Source: Bacillus sp. WMMC1349 (GTDB lineage Bacteria > Bacillota > Bacilli > Bacillales > Bacillaceae). Taken from it: 64,000 nucleotides of DNA. The stretch spans positions 746,001 to 810,000 of the forward strand of contig NZ_JABJUQ010000007.1 of the NCBI RefSeq assembly GCF_013155385.1, read 5' to 3'. Both the position numbers and the translations under genes were made by a program. This document shows, piece after piece, positions 25,752 to 35,099 of the stretch; position 1 is the first letter of the stretch, and every line of letters starts with the position of its first letter. Below the pieces are notes generated by a model. That model searched no databases. It worked only from the letters and a program-made list of their open reading frames with translations, and was not told the origin of the DNA.

Positions 25752-26543
25752 ATGAACCGAATCTGTACTATATGTTGCGGGTTGCTCATGATGCTGGCTT
25801 TTACAAGTCATGCTGAAGCGATCTCCAATAAGGCGATTCACTGGGGATTTTCCAAAAGCAAACACCATCAGCCAGCTGATGCGGGAAAAGAACTAAACCA
25901 TCTTTTAAATCGCTATAATGCGATATATTTAGGTGACACAAAAGAAAAAGCTGTCTATTTAACGTTTGATAACGGTTATGAAAATGGATACACACAACAG
26001 ATACTTGATGTATTGAAAAAGCAAAACGTTAAAGCTGTTTTTTTTGTAACAGGACATTTTGTCAAAGATCAACCTGAACTTGTCAAACGAATGGCTGAGG
26101 AAGGCCATATTGTTGGCAACCATTCGTTTCACCATCCAGATTTAACAACGAAATCAAGTGACATGATTAAAGAAGAATTGGACTCGGTTACTGAAGAAGT
26201 TTTTAAAATTACAGGTAAACATGACAACCTTTACTTACGACCGCCGCGTGGAATTTTTAGTGAAAGGGTTCTGAATGAGACGAATAAGCTTGGTTATCAA
26301 ACGGTTTTTTGGTCAGCTGCTTTTGTAGATTGGAAAATCAATAAGCAAAAAGGTTGGAAATATGCCTATGATCACATCATCAAACAAGTTCACCCTGGAG
26401 CGATCTATTTGCTTCATACAGTATCAAAAGACAATGCGGAAGCTCTTGATCGAGCGATCACTAACTTAAAAAAAGAAGGGTATCGATTTAAAAGCCTCGA
26501 TGATCTGATGTTTGAAAAACATATGATTCTAAAGACACTTTAA
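25752..26543 (+). CDS. pdaA: Spore-cortex N-acetylmuramic acid deacetylase PdaA
   Basis: A 263-residue polysaccharide deacetylase with a signal peptide (MNRICTICCGLLMMLAFTSH, cut near AEA). The NodB catalytic domain has TFDNGYENG (metal Asp), GNHSFHHPDL (two His ligands), LRPPRGIFSER and VHPGAIYLLHTVS. It deacetylates muramic acid in spore peptidoglycan so that muramic delta-lactam can form, which is required for germination. Its place beside yfjQ and yfkAB matches B. subtilis (yfjS). GGGAGCG lies before the ATG. A short terminator follows. Confidence 0.93.
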   Translation: MNRICTICCGLLMMLAFTSHAEAISNKAIHWGFSKSKHHQPADAGKELNHLLNRYNAIYLGDTKEKAVYLTFDNGYENGYTQQILDVLKKQNVKAVFFVTGHFVKDQPELVKRMAEEGHIVGNHSFHHPDLTTKSSDMIKEELDSVTEEVFKITGKHDNLYLRPPRGIFSERVLNETNKLGYQTVFWSAAFVDWKINKQKGWKYAYDHIIKQVHPGAIYLLHTVSKDNAEALDRAITNLKKEGYRFKSLDDLMFEKHMILKTL

Positions 26544-26546
26544 TGT

Positions 26547-26574
26547 AAACCCCGGTCATTTTACGGGGTTTTTG
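26547..26574 (+). terminator. Terminator of pdaA
   Basis: AAACCCCG-N9-CGGGGTTT followed by TTTGT. Confidence 0.85.
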
Positions 26575-26642
26575 TATTGTTAAATTTTTACTAGATTTAA
26601 AAGGAAAATAGGGTTATCATGTTAATTGAAGGGGGAATTACC

Positions 26643-27746
26643 ATGGGTAATTTAGTAAGATCGGTTACATCACCAAAAAAATTTATTACGGGAAAACAAC
26701 TGCTGGCAAATTTGAATGATTATATTTCAGACTTTGGTGATAAGGCATATGTTATTTGTGACGAGTTTATTTTAGAACGAGCACAAAAAGAGGCCGGTGA
26801 GTCAATTGAAAAAGCCGGTAATCAAGCGGTCTTTGAAAAATTTAATTATGAATGCACACAAGAAGAAATCGATCGCAACCGTGAGCTTGCTCGTAAGTCA
26901 GGTGCAAACATCATCATTGGGATTGGTGGTGGAAAAACACTTGATACGGCAAAAGCTACTGCTTATTATGAAAAACTGCCGGTTGCCATTTTTCCAACGA
27001 TCGCTTCCACAGATGCTCCTTGTACAGCATTAGCGGTCATTTATAAAAAATCTGGGGAATTTGACCGCTATTTATTTTTGCCAACAAATCCTGATGTTGT
27101 ACTTGCTGATATTGACATTTTATCAGGAGCTCCAGCACGTTTTTTTGCAGCTGGAATTGGTGACGCTTTAGCTACATATTTTGAAGCTCGTGCTTGCTTT
27201 AAAGCAAATGGGGACAACCTTGTATTGATGAAACCTTCAACAACAGCTCTGGGGCTTGCCCGCCTTTGTTATGATACCCTTTTAGAAAACGGGGTGAAAG
27301 CTATGGAGGCTGTTAAAAAAGGGGTAGCAACACGTGCTGTTGAAGATACGATTGAAGCCACCATTTATTTAAGTGGTGTTGGTGCAGAATCAGGTGGACT
27401 CGCTGCAGCACACGCCATTCACAACGCTATGACAGCTGTTCCTGCATTACATAAGGTCCAACATGGTGAAAAAGTCACTTTCGGTCTAATGGCTCAGCTT
27501 ATTTTAGAAAATGTACCGACAGAAGAATTAGAAACAGTTATTGGCTTTGTTAAAGGAGTCGGTCTCCCGCTTACATTAAAAGATTTGGGAGTCGAAGAAT
27601 TTGTTGAGGAAGAGTGGCGAAAGGTTGCAGAGATGGCTTGTGCAGAGGATGATACAATGGGCAATATGCCATTTCCTGTTACACCTGAAGATGTCTATAA
27701 TGCAATTGTTGCTGCAAATGCGATTCTTGAGACTTATCAAGATTGA
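26643..27746 (+). CDS. gldA: Glycerol dehydrogenase (iron-containing ADH superfamily)
   Basis: A 367-residue NAD-dependent, metal-dependent dehydrogenase. IGIGGGKTLDTAKATAYY binds NAD; the metal ligands are in GDALATYFEA and in AHAIHNAMTAVPALHKVQHGEKV. It converts glycerol to dihydroxyacetone and also acts on 1,2-propanediol or 2,3-butanediol. The ATG at 26643 has GGGGGAATTACC before it and matches family length; an ATG at 26619 would add an unsupported extension. It stands alone between two terminators and is not part of the B. subtilis yfj order, so it looks like an insertion. Confidence 0.9.
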   Translation: MGNLVRSVTSPKKFITGKQLLANLNDYISDFGDKAYVICDEFILERAQKEAGESIEKAGNQAVFEKFNYECTQEEIDRNRELARKSGANIIIGIGGGKTLDTAKATAYYEKLPVAIFPTIASTDAPCTALAVIYKKSGEFDRYLFLPTNPDVVLADIDILSGAPARFFAAGIGDALATYFEARACFKANGDNLVLMKPSTTALGLARLCYDTLLENGVKAMEAVKKGVATRAVEDTIEATIYLSGVGAESGGLAAAHAIHNAMTAVPALHKVQHGEKVTFGLMAQLILENVPTEELETVIGFVKGVGLPLTLKDLGVEEFVEEEWRKVAEMACAEDDTMGNMPFPVTPEDVYNAIVAANAILETYQD

Positions 27747-27756
27747 TGACAATACG

Positions 27757-27792
27757 GAAAGCCAATGGAGTTTTTCTTCATTGGCTTTATTT
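27757..27792. terminator. Bidirectional terminator between gldA and yfjQ
   Basis: AAGCCAATG-N14-CATTGGCTT with T-rich sequence on either side, between convergent genes. Confidence 0.85.
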
Positions 27793-27798
27793 TATGGA

Positions 27799-28758
27799 CT
27801 ATTTAAAAATATGAAACCAACCTTTGTAACGGAACCACATGATCATGCCGACAACAATAATGGTCATGAATCCGAGGATAAAATAATACCCATAATGCCA
27901 ATGAAGTTCCGGCATGTTTTCAAAATTCATTCCATAAACACCAACGATAAATGTCAGCGGGATAAAAATTGTTGATACAATCGTTAGGGTCATCATAATG
28001 GCATTCATCCGATTGGAGTTTAATGTTTGATAGCTATCTCGTAAATCAGCTGTCATGTCCCGGTTATTTTCAACGATTTCTGTGAGTTTCAGAAGGTGGT
28101 CATAAATATCGCTGTAATAAGCTTTGCGTTCCCGGTTTTCTTTTAAAGGTTCAATGTTTAAAACCCGATATAGCAAGTCACGCATTGGAATAATCGTTCT
28201 CCTCAGCTTGAGAAGATCGCTTCTAATTTCAAACACTTCATTGATCAGTGTCCCAAACGTTTTTCGACTATCACTTTCAGCGATTTCATTGAGCCGGTCT
28301 TCAATTTGATAGAGGATTGGAAAATACTCGTCTACCAGCTGATCCATCACCATATAGGCGATATGGTTTGGACCCTTAGTCCACAAATCTTGATTTTCTA
28401 AAACTTGTTTTCTCACCTTTTCTATACCTCGTGATGCGTGAAGGTGAAACGTAACAATAAAACGGTCTCCAACAAATAAGTCAACTTCTTCAGAAGCTAA
28501 TGTTTTTTGATTTAAAGCGTGAATCACAAAAAATGCATAATGTTCATACTGGTCAAGCTTTGGTCGTTGTAAATGGTGAAAACAATCTTCAATTGATAAT
28601 GGATGAAAATGAAAATGGCTATGTAATAATAAAGCTTCTACATCTGTTGCCTGATCAAAGTCTGTCCAATACCATTCGATATCTTCAGCTGTCAGCCTTT
28701 CTGTGGGAACATCTAATAGAAGCTGTCCGTCTTTTGTTATGGCAATATGTTTATACAT
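27799..28758 (-). CDS. yfjQ: CorA-family magnesium/divalent metal channel YfjQ
   Basis: A 319-residue CorA protein: a soluble funnel of about 255 residues, then two C-terminal helices. The pore signature is YGMNFENMPE, with helix 2 (YYFILGFMTIIVVGMIMWF) after it. It should form a homopentamer that lets Mg2+ (or Co2+/Ni2+) in. The ATG at 28758 has GGAGGG upstream and gives the B. subtilis YfjQ length; the reading from 28854 is too long. It diverges from yfjP. Confidence 0.92.
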   Translation of the reverse strand: MYKHIAITKDGQLLLDVPTERLTAEDIEWYWTDFDQATDVEALLLHSHFHFHPLSIEDCFHHLQRPKLDQYEHYAFFVIHALNQKTLASEEVDLFVGDRFIVTFHLHASRGIEKVRKQVLENQDLWTKGPNHIAYMVMDQLVDEYFPILYQIEDRLNEIAESDSRKTFGTLINEVFEIRSDLLKLRRTIIPMRDLLYRVLNIEPLKENRERKAYYSDIYDHLLKLTEIVENNRDMTADLRDSYQTLNSNRMNAIMMTLTIVSTIFIPLTFIVGVYGMNFENMPELHWHYGYYFILGFMTIIVVGMIMWFRYKGWFHIFK

Positions 28759-28872
28759 TGGCAACCCTCCACCCTTATCATAGCATGCTGCTGCTAAAGA
28801 AAAATGATTCGTTTTATAAATGAAAAGTAAACATGGTATACTGTGGACAAACAAGAAAGGGAATGGAAAGCA

Positions 28873-29736
28873 ATGTGGAAAGAAACTGTAAGTGTGTCAC
28901 CCCCTTATCACTTCGATCGTGTGTTAGAGAGGCTGTCTCTTGACCCTCTTCATGCAGTGGATCTTGAAAAGCGGGAAGTCAAACTGCCGCTTCGCAATGA
29001 AGAGAAACAACCTTGTATCATTACGGTTCAAGCAACTGGAACGGTAGACCATCCGGAATTTCTCGTCAGTGGTCATGGAGAGCAGAAAGCAATGCTAAAA
29101 GAAGTGAACCGGATTTTCAGGTGGGAAGAAAGTCTTCAACCTGTTATGCATCATTTTTCAAAAACAAGTTTGTCGGTATTGTTTAAAGAACATAGAGGAA
29201 CACCAATTGTTCTTGATTTTCAATTATATCACTGTCTCATGAAATGCATCATACATCAACAGTTAAATCTGGCATTCGCTTATCGATTAACGGAACGATT
29301 TGTGCATGCCTTTGGTGAACAACAGGATGGTATCTGGTTTTATCCGCTTCCTGAAACAATTGCAAAGCTTGATTACAACGACTTGCGAGAACTCCAGTTT
29401 AGTATGCGAAAATCGGAATATGTGATTGATACATCAAGAATGATCGCTGCAGGGGAGTTAAATCTAGATGAATTTCCTCTATTATCAGATGAAGAAATCA
29501 TGGAAAAGCTGGTGAAGATCAGAGGGATCGGTCCTTGGACTGTGCAAAACGTTCTGTTGTTCGGACTTGGTCGCCCCAACCTGTTTCCATTAGCAGATAT
29601 CGGAATCCAAAGGGCGATCAAACATCATTTTGGTTTACAAACTAAGCCATCAAAAGAAGATATGCTTACTTTGAGTAAAGAATGGCAGCCTTATTTAAGT
29701 TATGCTTCGATGTATTTGTGGAGAAGCATTGAGTAG
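28873..29736 (+). CDS. yfjP: DNA-3-methyladenine glycosylase YfjP (AlkA/HhH-GPD type)
   Basis: A 287-residue base-excision enzyme. The helix-hairpin-helix motif is LVKIRGIGPWTVQNVLLFGLGRPN, and the catalytic Asp is in FPLADIGIQRA. IIHQQLNLAFAYRLTERFV is the HhH-GPD entry helix. It removes alkylated purines from DNA. MWKETVSVSPPYHFDRVLERL at the start matches my memory of B. subtilis YfjP, which supports the ATG at 28873 over one at 28843. It is 17 bp ahead of the rRNA methyltransferase gene. Confidence 0.92.
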   Translation: MWKETVSVSPPYHFDRVLERLSLDPLHAVDLEKREVKLPLRNEEKQPCIITVQATGTVDHPEFLVSGHGEQKAMLKEVNRIFRWEESLQPVMHHFSKTSLSVLFKEHRGTPIVLDFQLYHCLMKCIIHQQLNLAFAYRLTERFVHAFGEQQDGIWFYPLPETIAKLDYNDLRELQFSMRKSEYVIDTSRMIAAGELNLDEFPLLSDEEIMEKLVKIRGIGPWTVQNVLLFGLGRPNLFPLADIGIQRAIKHHFGLQTKPSKEDMLTLSKEWQPYLSYASMYLWRSIE

Positions 29737-29753
29737 AAATGGAGAGAATATGA

Positions 29754-31145
29754 GTGAAACGTGAAAGTAATGGATCGGCAGAATTAAAAGTTGGACAGCA
29801 ATTTCCCCTTACAATTAAACGCCTCGGCATTAATGGCGAAGGAGTCGGCTATTTTAAAAGGAAGGTTGTATTTGTTCCTGGAGCTCTGCCAGGTGAAGAA
29901 GTCGTTGTCGAAGCGACAAAAGTTCATCCGAAATTTTCTGAAGGACGGGTGAAGAACATTCGCAAACGCTCAGAACACCGTGTCAAACCGCCTTGTACCA
30001 TTTATGAGCAGTGTGGCGGCTGTCAGCTGCAGCATCTCGCTTATGATCAGCAACTAAAAGAAAAACGCGATATCGTCATGCAAGCGCTTGAGCGCCACAC
30101 TCGTTTTCAGGTGGATCAATTGGAGATTAGACCAACGATCGGAATGGAAAATCCGTGGCACTACAGGAATAAAAGCCAATTCCAGCTCGGATTAAAAAAG
30201 GGAAAAATGATTGCCGGTCTATACGGACTCGACTCGCACCACCTTGTTCCCATTTCAGAATGTATTGTCCAGCATTCAGCGACAAACAAAACAACTCAAA
30301 CAGTTAAACAAATTCTCGAAGACTTTGGTATTACCGTCTATCATGAGCGTAAACGAACAGGAGATGTACGTACGATTGTGACAAGAACCGGCTTTGAGAC
30401 AGGAGAAGTCCAAGTTGTGCTCGTCACTGCTAAAGAGAATTTACCACGCAAACAGCTAATTGCTGAAGAAATTAAAAAACGTCTACCTGAAGTAACCTCA
30501 GTCATTCAAAACGTTAACAAAGCGAAGACATCGGTTATCTTTGGGGATGATACAAAACTTTTAGCAGGCAGCACAGTGATCCAGGAAGTGCTTGGAGATA
30601 TTTCATTTGAGCTAAGTGCCCGCGCTTTCTTTCAGCTTAATCCAATTCAAACAGTCAAACTTTATGATGAAGTGAAAAAAGCCGCTCAACTAACAGGCAG
30701 TGAAAAAGTCGTTGACGCTTACTGCGGTGTCGGCACAATCGGTATGTGGATCGCAGAGGGAGCAGGAGAAATCCGCGGCATGGACGTTATTAAAGAATCG
30801 ATCGCCGACGCTATGAAAAATGCTAAAAAACACGGCATCGAAAATGCTCACTATGTCACAGGCACAGCCGAACACTGGTTGCCCAAATGGACAAACGAAG
30901 GCTTCAAACCCGATGTTGTCATCGTTGATCCACCAAGAACCGGATGTGACCGCACCTTTTTAGACACCATCAAACAAGTGAAGCCAAAGCGGTTCGTATA
31001 CGTCTCATGCAATCCATCGACACTTGCAAAGGATTTGCAGTATTTGGCGAAGGATTACCATGTCAAATACATTCAGCCTGTTGATATGTTTCCGCAGACG
31101 GCGCATGTGGAGTGCGTGGCGTTGATGTCAAGGGTGGATAATTAG
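29754..31145 (+). CDS. yfjO: TrmA/RumA-family RNA (uracil-5-)-methyltransferase YfjO (RlmCD-like)
   Basis: A 463-residue SAM enzyme. An N-terminal TRAM domain (~12-70) is followed by the [4Fe-4S] cysteines in CGGCQLQHL, a central RNA-binding part, and a Rossmann methyltransferase with [14 protein letters not shown] (SAM), VDPPRTGCD and the nucleophilic cysteine in [13 protein letters not shown]. It makes m5U in 23S rRNA or tRNA; B. subtilis has YefA (RlmCD) and YfjO as paralogues, and position says YfjO. It starts with GTG behind GGAGAG. This is the last conserved gene before the accessory block. Confidence 0.9.
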   Translation: MKRESNGSAELKVGQQFPLTIKRLGINGEGVGYFKRKVVFVPGALPGEEVVVEATKVHPKFSEGRVKNIRKRSEHRVKPPCTIYEQCGGCQLQHLAYDQQLKEKRDIVMQALERHTRFQVDQLEIRPTIGMENPWHYRNKSQFQLGLKKGKMIAGLYGLDSHHLVPISECIVQHSATNKTTQTVKQILEDFGITVYHERKRTGDVRTIVTRTGFETGEVQVVLVTAKENLPRKQLIAEEIKKRLPEVTSVIQNVNKAKTSVIFGDDTKLLAGSTVIQEVLGDISFELSARAFFQLNPIQTVKLYDEVKKAAQLTGSEKVVDAYCGVGTIGMWIAEGAGEIRGMDVIKESIADAMKNAKKHGIENAHYVTGTAEHWLPKWTNEGFKPDVVIVDPPRTGCDRTFLDTIKQVKPKRFVYVSCNPSTLAKDLQYLAKDYHVKYIQPVDMFPQTAHVECVALMSRVDN

Positions 31146-31167
31146 TAGGGCTGAGATTGCTCATAAA

Positions 31168-31240
31168 ACAAAAGGTTTCCTGACATTGAATTTTTCTCGC
31201 GGCTGCTTAGCGGGAGGTGGCAATGTTGGGAAACCCTTAT
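31168..31240 (+). terminator. Long terminator hairpin after yfjO
   Basis: GGTTTCCtgACATTG and CAATGTtGGGAAACC pair around a ~33-nt GC-rich loop and are followed by a T-rich run. A second small hairpin (ATCATC-TGTCCTGA-GATGAT) follows at ~31262-31285. Confidence 0.75.
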
Positions 31241-31349
31241 TTTTATTGTTTGAGGTAACATATCATCTGTCCTGAAGATGATAGGGTTGTTTAGATAATG
31301 CTTTTTTTATAGGGTATGAGGAGACGGGTTAGATGTGAACTATATATCA

Positions 31350-32201
31350 TCAATGATCCTCATTGTTTTCTATCTCTTTTAAAGATAGCCCACCTTCCGT
31401 TTTCCAATCTTTAAGACCGTTGACATGTCCACCAATGACAAATGCGGCAGCGTATGATGGGCTACGGAGTAAGATATCTTCCTGCAAAATTCCGTTTGCA
31501 TCTATGTTTGCTTTTTGTCTGCGTTCCTTAATTCCAGGCGGAATACTGTCAGAGTCAATAGTCTCTATACGACTGCCTTTCAAGACAACGAAACCTTCAT
31601 CAGTTTGTTTACAGCTAGCCTCAATTACAAGTCCACTTTTTCGGCTTTTCCGCTTCATAAAGAGAAGTAAGTCCTCTTCTTGAGATTCTAATGCTACAGC
31701 CGGCTTAGGTTTACCTGTTAACGGTTCAAATAATTTGTGTCCGAGAGTACCTATGATAATTTTGGCATAATCAATGAACTCTTCAAGCTCACTTTCTTTT
31801 TCCTCTGTTATGTTCCCATGAGTAGGATCGTTTCCGTTTTTAACTAAATATCGGTTTGCATCTATAGCAAGTCTGCAGAATCGGTTTTCAAGGTAACTTA
31901 TCTCTGTAGGACCAAATGAATTATTAGATGTAGTAAATACAACAGCTTCTGTCCAATAATCTTTGTCTGGATTTCTTTGAGATTGTCCAATATATACCAC
32001 ATTGTCATCAGTTTGATCTGATGTGCCAAATAAAAAATATACACCACTCTGGGATAGATCGTCGCGTCCTTTGCACTTATCAAGTTCTGTGCGCGGGATT
32101 TTGTAAGCTACACCTGTCCAATTCGCCAAAGTGCACTTGATTCTGCCATTAGGTTTGCCATCCATCAAAAATAGATTTATACTTTTTCCTCGTGTAGCCA
32201 C
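31350..32201 (-). CDS. GIY-YIG nuclease-like protein with C-terminal DUF4357
   Basis: A 283-residue protein. Residues ~50-150 form a GIY-YIG-type domain (SGVYFLFG ... NVVYIGQSQRN ... EISYLENRFCRLA), and SPSYAAAFVIGGHVNGLKDWK near the C-terminus is DUF4357. This pair is common beside type I restriction-modification and DNA-modification genes. It starts with GTG at 32201 behind GGGAGTG, 27 bp after the stop of the wrecked hsdR gene, so it was probably the last gene of that operon. It is intact while hsdR is dead. Whether it is a nuclease or an accessory binding protein is unknown. Confidence 0.8.
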   Translation of the reverse strand: MATRGKSINLFLMDGKPNGRIKCTLANWTGVAYKIPRTELDKCKGRDDLSQSGVYFLFGTSDQTDDNVVYIGQSQRNPDKDYWTEAVVFTTSNNSFGPTEISYLENRFCRLAIDANRYLVKNGNDPTHGNITEEKESELEEFIDYAKIIIGTLGHKLFEPLTGKPKPAVALESQEEDLLLFMKRKSRKSGLVIEASCKQTDEGFVVLKGSRIETIDSDSIPPGIKERRQKANIDANGILQEDILLRSPSYAAAFVIGGHVNGLKDWKTEGGLSLKEIENNEDH

Positions 32202-32227
32202 TTTTCTTACACTCCCGTCGAATCTGG

Positions 32228-33002
32228 TTATACCAGACCAAAATACTTATGAATAATGCCATTAGCTTTTCAATGACACTTTGCTTTTTAGCTACGTGAA
32301 CGCCGCCTCTACCGCCAAAACGTGAAACGGGAGGCAGAATTTTATCAATATCTGTACCGGTAGTTTTCAAGGCACCATCTCTTAATGAACCTGCTACAAA
32401 CTTTCGTGTAGACAAGTCATTTTCTTTTTGCTCTAAAACGAACTTACGCCAATCATCATCTCTTGTGTATAAGTATTGATTTGGTTTATGAATCTTTCGG
32501 TAAGTTCTTTCTCAATGCGAAGCTTAATACTTGAATTATAATTGTTCTAAGGATACTTTAGCACAGTTTGATTCATGATATTTTGCTACCAGTATTAAAA
32601 ATATAATCAATATTGACTTCGATCTGTTTAATTAATTACATTTCAAAAACGATATCATCATTTATGTTTTCTTTGTCCTTTCTGAAATAATGGTATAAAT
32701 CTATATAAATGCTTTGGTAGTCTTAAAAATCCTGTTCGCTTAATATTTCATTGCCTTCAAAATCATCAAATGCAGTTAGGATATTTTTCATCCTTAAGAG
32801 TTGTACCAAAAAGTTTTATGAAGTCTTTCTGAGCGCCTTCACCTGGTTGTCCTAGTGGATATAATGATTGAAGTGATTCTATTAATTCAGAATAACCGGA
32901 AGGTTTCCATCTTCATCATAGCCATTGTAGTAATCAGCATAAGTTTTAAGTAGGACAATTCCGCTAGCTTCTTTGTCTCCACGAGCTTTAAGGCAGTTGA
33001 AG
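32228..33002 (-). pseudogene. hsdR (type I restriction enzyme R subunit) C-terminal remnant
   Basis: Several frames on this strand read through the C-terminal end of an HsdR protein. In order they give NCLKARGDKEASGIVLLKT, GYSELIESLQSLYPLGQPG, ILTAFDDFEGNEILSEQDF, QSIYIDLYHYFRKDKENIN, KTTGTDIDKILPPVSRFGG, KKQSVIEKLMALF and the end HKYFGLV. At least four frameshifts and several stops separate them, and a piece near 32450-32530 is scrambled. The DEAD helicase and nuclease parts are absent: the remnant stops sharply at ~33003. Confidence 0.85.
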
Positions 33003-33003
33003 G

Positions 33004-33345
33004 TTGATCTACCGCAAATACAAAGATGAAGAAGCAGCAAAGTATGCTAGCTACCGTGACATATACAAGCAGAGCCTCATCTCATCACATCATTTTCTTT
33101 CCGGCTCATACTGCAAATATACCAGTTGGGAAGTGGGTACAGATAACAAGGTATCTTTTGATATTAGTAAACAATTGAATTTCGTTTTTAAATCAAGAGA
33201 AGATTATACGTTAGCTTATAGGTTGACCATAGTTATTCTATAGAAAATAAAGATAAAAGATTTATTGACTCTGTCGATTCTATAGGGGCAGCTGTGGATC
33301 TTGACCTTTAGTTTATAGCTGATGGAAACATAAGACTACAAAATA
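33004..33345 (+). pseudogene. Unrecognised gene fragment, frameshifted
   Basis: From 33004 a frame of 79 codons (YRKYKDEEAAKYASYRDIY, then SFDISKQLNFVFKSREDY) ends at 33241. An overlapping frame continues protein-like (DHSYSIENKDKRFIDSVDS, GAAVDLDL) to 33310 and beyond a stop (FIADGNIRLQNNEG). That is the pattern of one gene broken by a frameshift and a stop. No ribosome site is seen and no family is recognised. Its 5' end coincides with the break in hsdR. Confidence 0.35.
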
Positions 33346-33349
33346 ATGA

Positions 33350-33517
33350 AGGGGCTGTCTAAAGAGTCCTTTTTCAACATAAATCAGGGGATATTGGGGG
33401 TTTGCGAGACCCCGCAGGAGCAAGCAATGAGCTCCGAGGAGGCTCGCGGATCGCCCGTGGAAAGCGAGCAAATTCCCCAATTTTTATTCATCCACACTAC
33501 TTTCAGGACAGCTCTTT
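33350..33517 (+). repeat. Dispersed intergenic repeat, copy 3 (~168 bp)
   Basis: It starts GGGGCTGTCTAAAGAGTCC, contains GAGCTCCGAGGAGGCTCG and GGATCGCCCGTGGAAAGCGAG, and ends TTTCAGGACAGCTCTTT. It has the same orientation as copies 2 and 4. Confidence 0.88.
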
Positions 33518-33523
33518 GAACGA

Positions 33524-33784
33524 TTAAACTTCCCCTTCGCTAAAGTCATCATATAATTGGCTGTTCAAGCGTTCCAATTGAATGTTTTGGGAATGAGGAA
33601 ATCCATCTTTTTTTGTCTTTTGGGAACACATCCAGCATGAACAATGAACTTTCCCTTTTGCGAAATATCCAGTAATGCGAGGTTGCCAACCTAAATGTTT
33701 GACTATCTTTATCTTACGTTGTATCACTCTTTTTCGATGATGCCGAAAATAGGCACGACTACGATTTTTTTGATGTGGTTTCAT
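33524..33784 (-). CDS. Small basic Cys-motif protein (CSCWMC type)
   Basis: An 86-residue protein. The N-terminal half is very basic (KNRSRAYFRHHRKRVIQRKIKIVKHLGW), then KGKVHCSCWMCSQKTKKDG holds a CxCxxC motif that may bind zinc. Small proteins with GKxHCSCxMC segments occur widely in bacteria and phages, often unannotated; I recall some lying near RNA-repair (RtcB/Ro) genes, but none is seen here. The ATG at 33784 has AAGGAG upstream, lying inside the structured leader. RNA binding is a reasonable guess from charge and leader. Confidence 0.7.
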   Translation of the reverse strand: MKPHQKNRSRAYFRHHRKRVIQRKIKIVKHLGWQPRITGYFAKGKVHCSCWMCSQKTKKDGFPHSQNIQLERLNSQLYDDFSEGEV

Positions 33785-33875
33785 TTGCCATCACACTCCT
33801 TGGGAAATGGCTTAGCCTGTAAAAGTCCCCCAAAGGAAAACTTAGACCTTTACAGGCAGAGCCTTTTGATGGCAA
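33785..33875 (-). ncRNA. Structured 5' leader of the CSCWMC gene, pseudoknot-capable
   Basis: Read on the minus strand, three nested helices stack: outer TTGCCATCA / TGATGGCAA (9 bp; 33867-33875 with 33785-33793), middle GGCT / AGCC (33860-33863 with 33809-33812), inner GCCTGTAAAGGTC / GACTTTTACAGGC (13 bp with one G-U; 33845-33857 with 33815-33827). The G-U would be an A-C mismatch in the opposite RNA, which supports minus-strand transcription. The 17-nt loop holds CCTTTGGG, complementary (one bulge) to CCCAAGG in the 3' internal loop, which contains the ribosome site AAGGAG. It matches no riboswitch class that I recognise. Confidence 0.5.
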
Positions 33876-33945
33876 GAAATGTGGTGAGAAGGTCCAAGTA
33901 AATCACCTCTTGTTGATATTTTTTCTTAATTATACAGCAAATAGA

Positions 33946-34602
33946 TCATTTGAATAACTTATCAATCTGTTCTCGGTCATAGTCTAAAATCCAATCATTT
34001 AGTTCTTTATAAAGTGAATGTAAATCTTCTTTGTTTGAGGTGATAACATCACAGCCTCGATCATCATACAGGTGGTAAATTATTTTCTTTGTAACATTGA
34101 CAAAATAAATGTCAATACCAGCGTGGTAGAACCCTTTTAAAATTTGGGATGGATGTTGAAAATCCTCATAACTAATAGCAGTTAACAGCGGTTTATAACG
34201 AATGTCGCTCTTTTGACAGGACAGAGCAAATCGGTGCGTGACCATTTCTTCATAATCTTCACCGTCTTCAACTTCTAAGAAAACACTTGGTAACACCCTA
34301 TGTTGCAGTTTTCGCCTTAATTCCTTGTCTTTTATATATTTTTGATAGACCTTTGTTGGTCTCTTTTGTAAAAAGGTATCGTGCTTCTCACAATGAATGT
34401 CAGTGACCAGTAACATTTCATCGGTATCATGAAAAACTTTATTGAATATACCATTAATTCTTTCTTCGATTTGCTGAAGATTGTGTACCCAGGGTTTAGA
34501 AATTTCAAAACGGATACCGTATTCCCATAAATAAAACAGGGGCGGTCTTAAGGGTAAATTACCAAAATGCTCTTTCATGAATTGGGATAGAATATTTATC
34601 AT
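33946..34602 (-). CDS. DUF3885 domain protein
   Basis: A 218-residue soluble protein. MKEHFGNLPLRPPLFYLWEYGIRFEI at the N-terminus and a C-terminal YHAGIDIYFVNVTKKIIYHLYDDRGCDVI segment are the DUF3885 pattern seen in many Bacillus proteins encoded beside polymorphic toxins. Function unknown; immunity-type proteins are a plausible class. The cluster 33.9-36.6 kb also holds a CPCC protein remnant and a DUF4275 gene, but no toxin gene. Confidence 0.75.
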   Translation of the reverse strand: MINILSQFMKEHFGNLPLRPPLFYLWEYGIRFEISKPWVHNLQQIEERINGIFNKVFHDTDEMLLVTDIHCEKHDTFLQKRPTKVYQKYIKDKELRRKLQHRVLPSVFLEVEDGEDYEEMVTHRFALSCQKSDIRYKPLLTAISYEDFQHPSQILKGFYHAGIDIYFVNVTKKIIYHLYDDRGCDVITSNKEDLHSLYKELNDWILDYDREQIDKLFK

Positions 34603-35099
34603 ATTGCTCCTTCAAATCATCTATGGCCAATAATTGTATTTAAGGTAATAGAGGTTAGCGGCTTTTATAAATTGTAAAATTATCCATATGTATTTCGGAA
34701 ATACCATTTGTAAATGGGGAATTGCCTAAAAGTACAACGAAAAAAATTTGATTTGCTTTATTATTATTTTATTTATAATAAAGAAGAAATACAAATAAAA
34801 AGCTATGATTATTTTGTGGAGAAGGACGAAAAGGTATTGGGAAAGCAGCATAGACAACTATTTTGATGTTTAAAACACTGCGTACCAAGTTTGGGTCAAC
34901 AGATGTTGCTTAGATTCATGAAATAAGAACAATCTTGTTCCCCTCGATGGTGAGGGAAATGATTTTTTTATCAAATATGTGAGGATGTTTTGAATAGAAG
35001 GGTTAGAAATGTCTTATCACGATAGAGATTGTTAAACGATAGGGTTTCCACCATATAAGGCTTTAACTATTATGAACGTGAATAAAGGGAGAGATTAGG
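34603..35099. other. A+T-rich intergenic stretch with possible gene debris
   Basis: No gene with a ribosome site is seen. Around 34870-34995 short frames on the plus strand read TKFGSTDVA, then VPLDGEGNDFFIKYVRMF, interrupted by stops, which suggests remains of a protein-coding gene. A TTATTATTATTTTATTTATAA run lies near 34760. Confidence 0.3.

Noticed and set aside
33695..33901. 68-codon plus-strand frame through the structured leader
   Set aside because: It runs antisense to the CSCWMC gene and through the helices, with no ribosome site.
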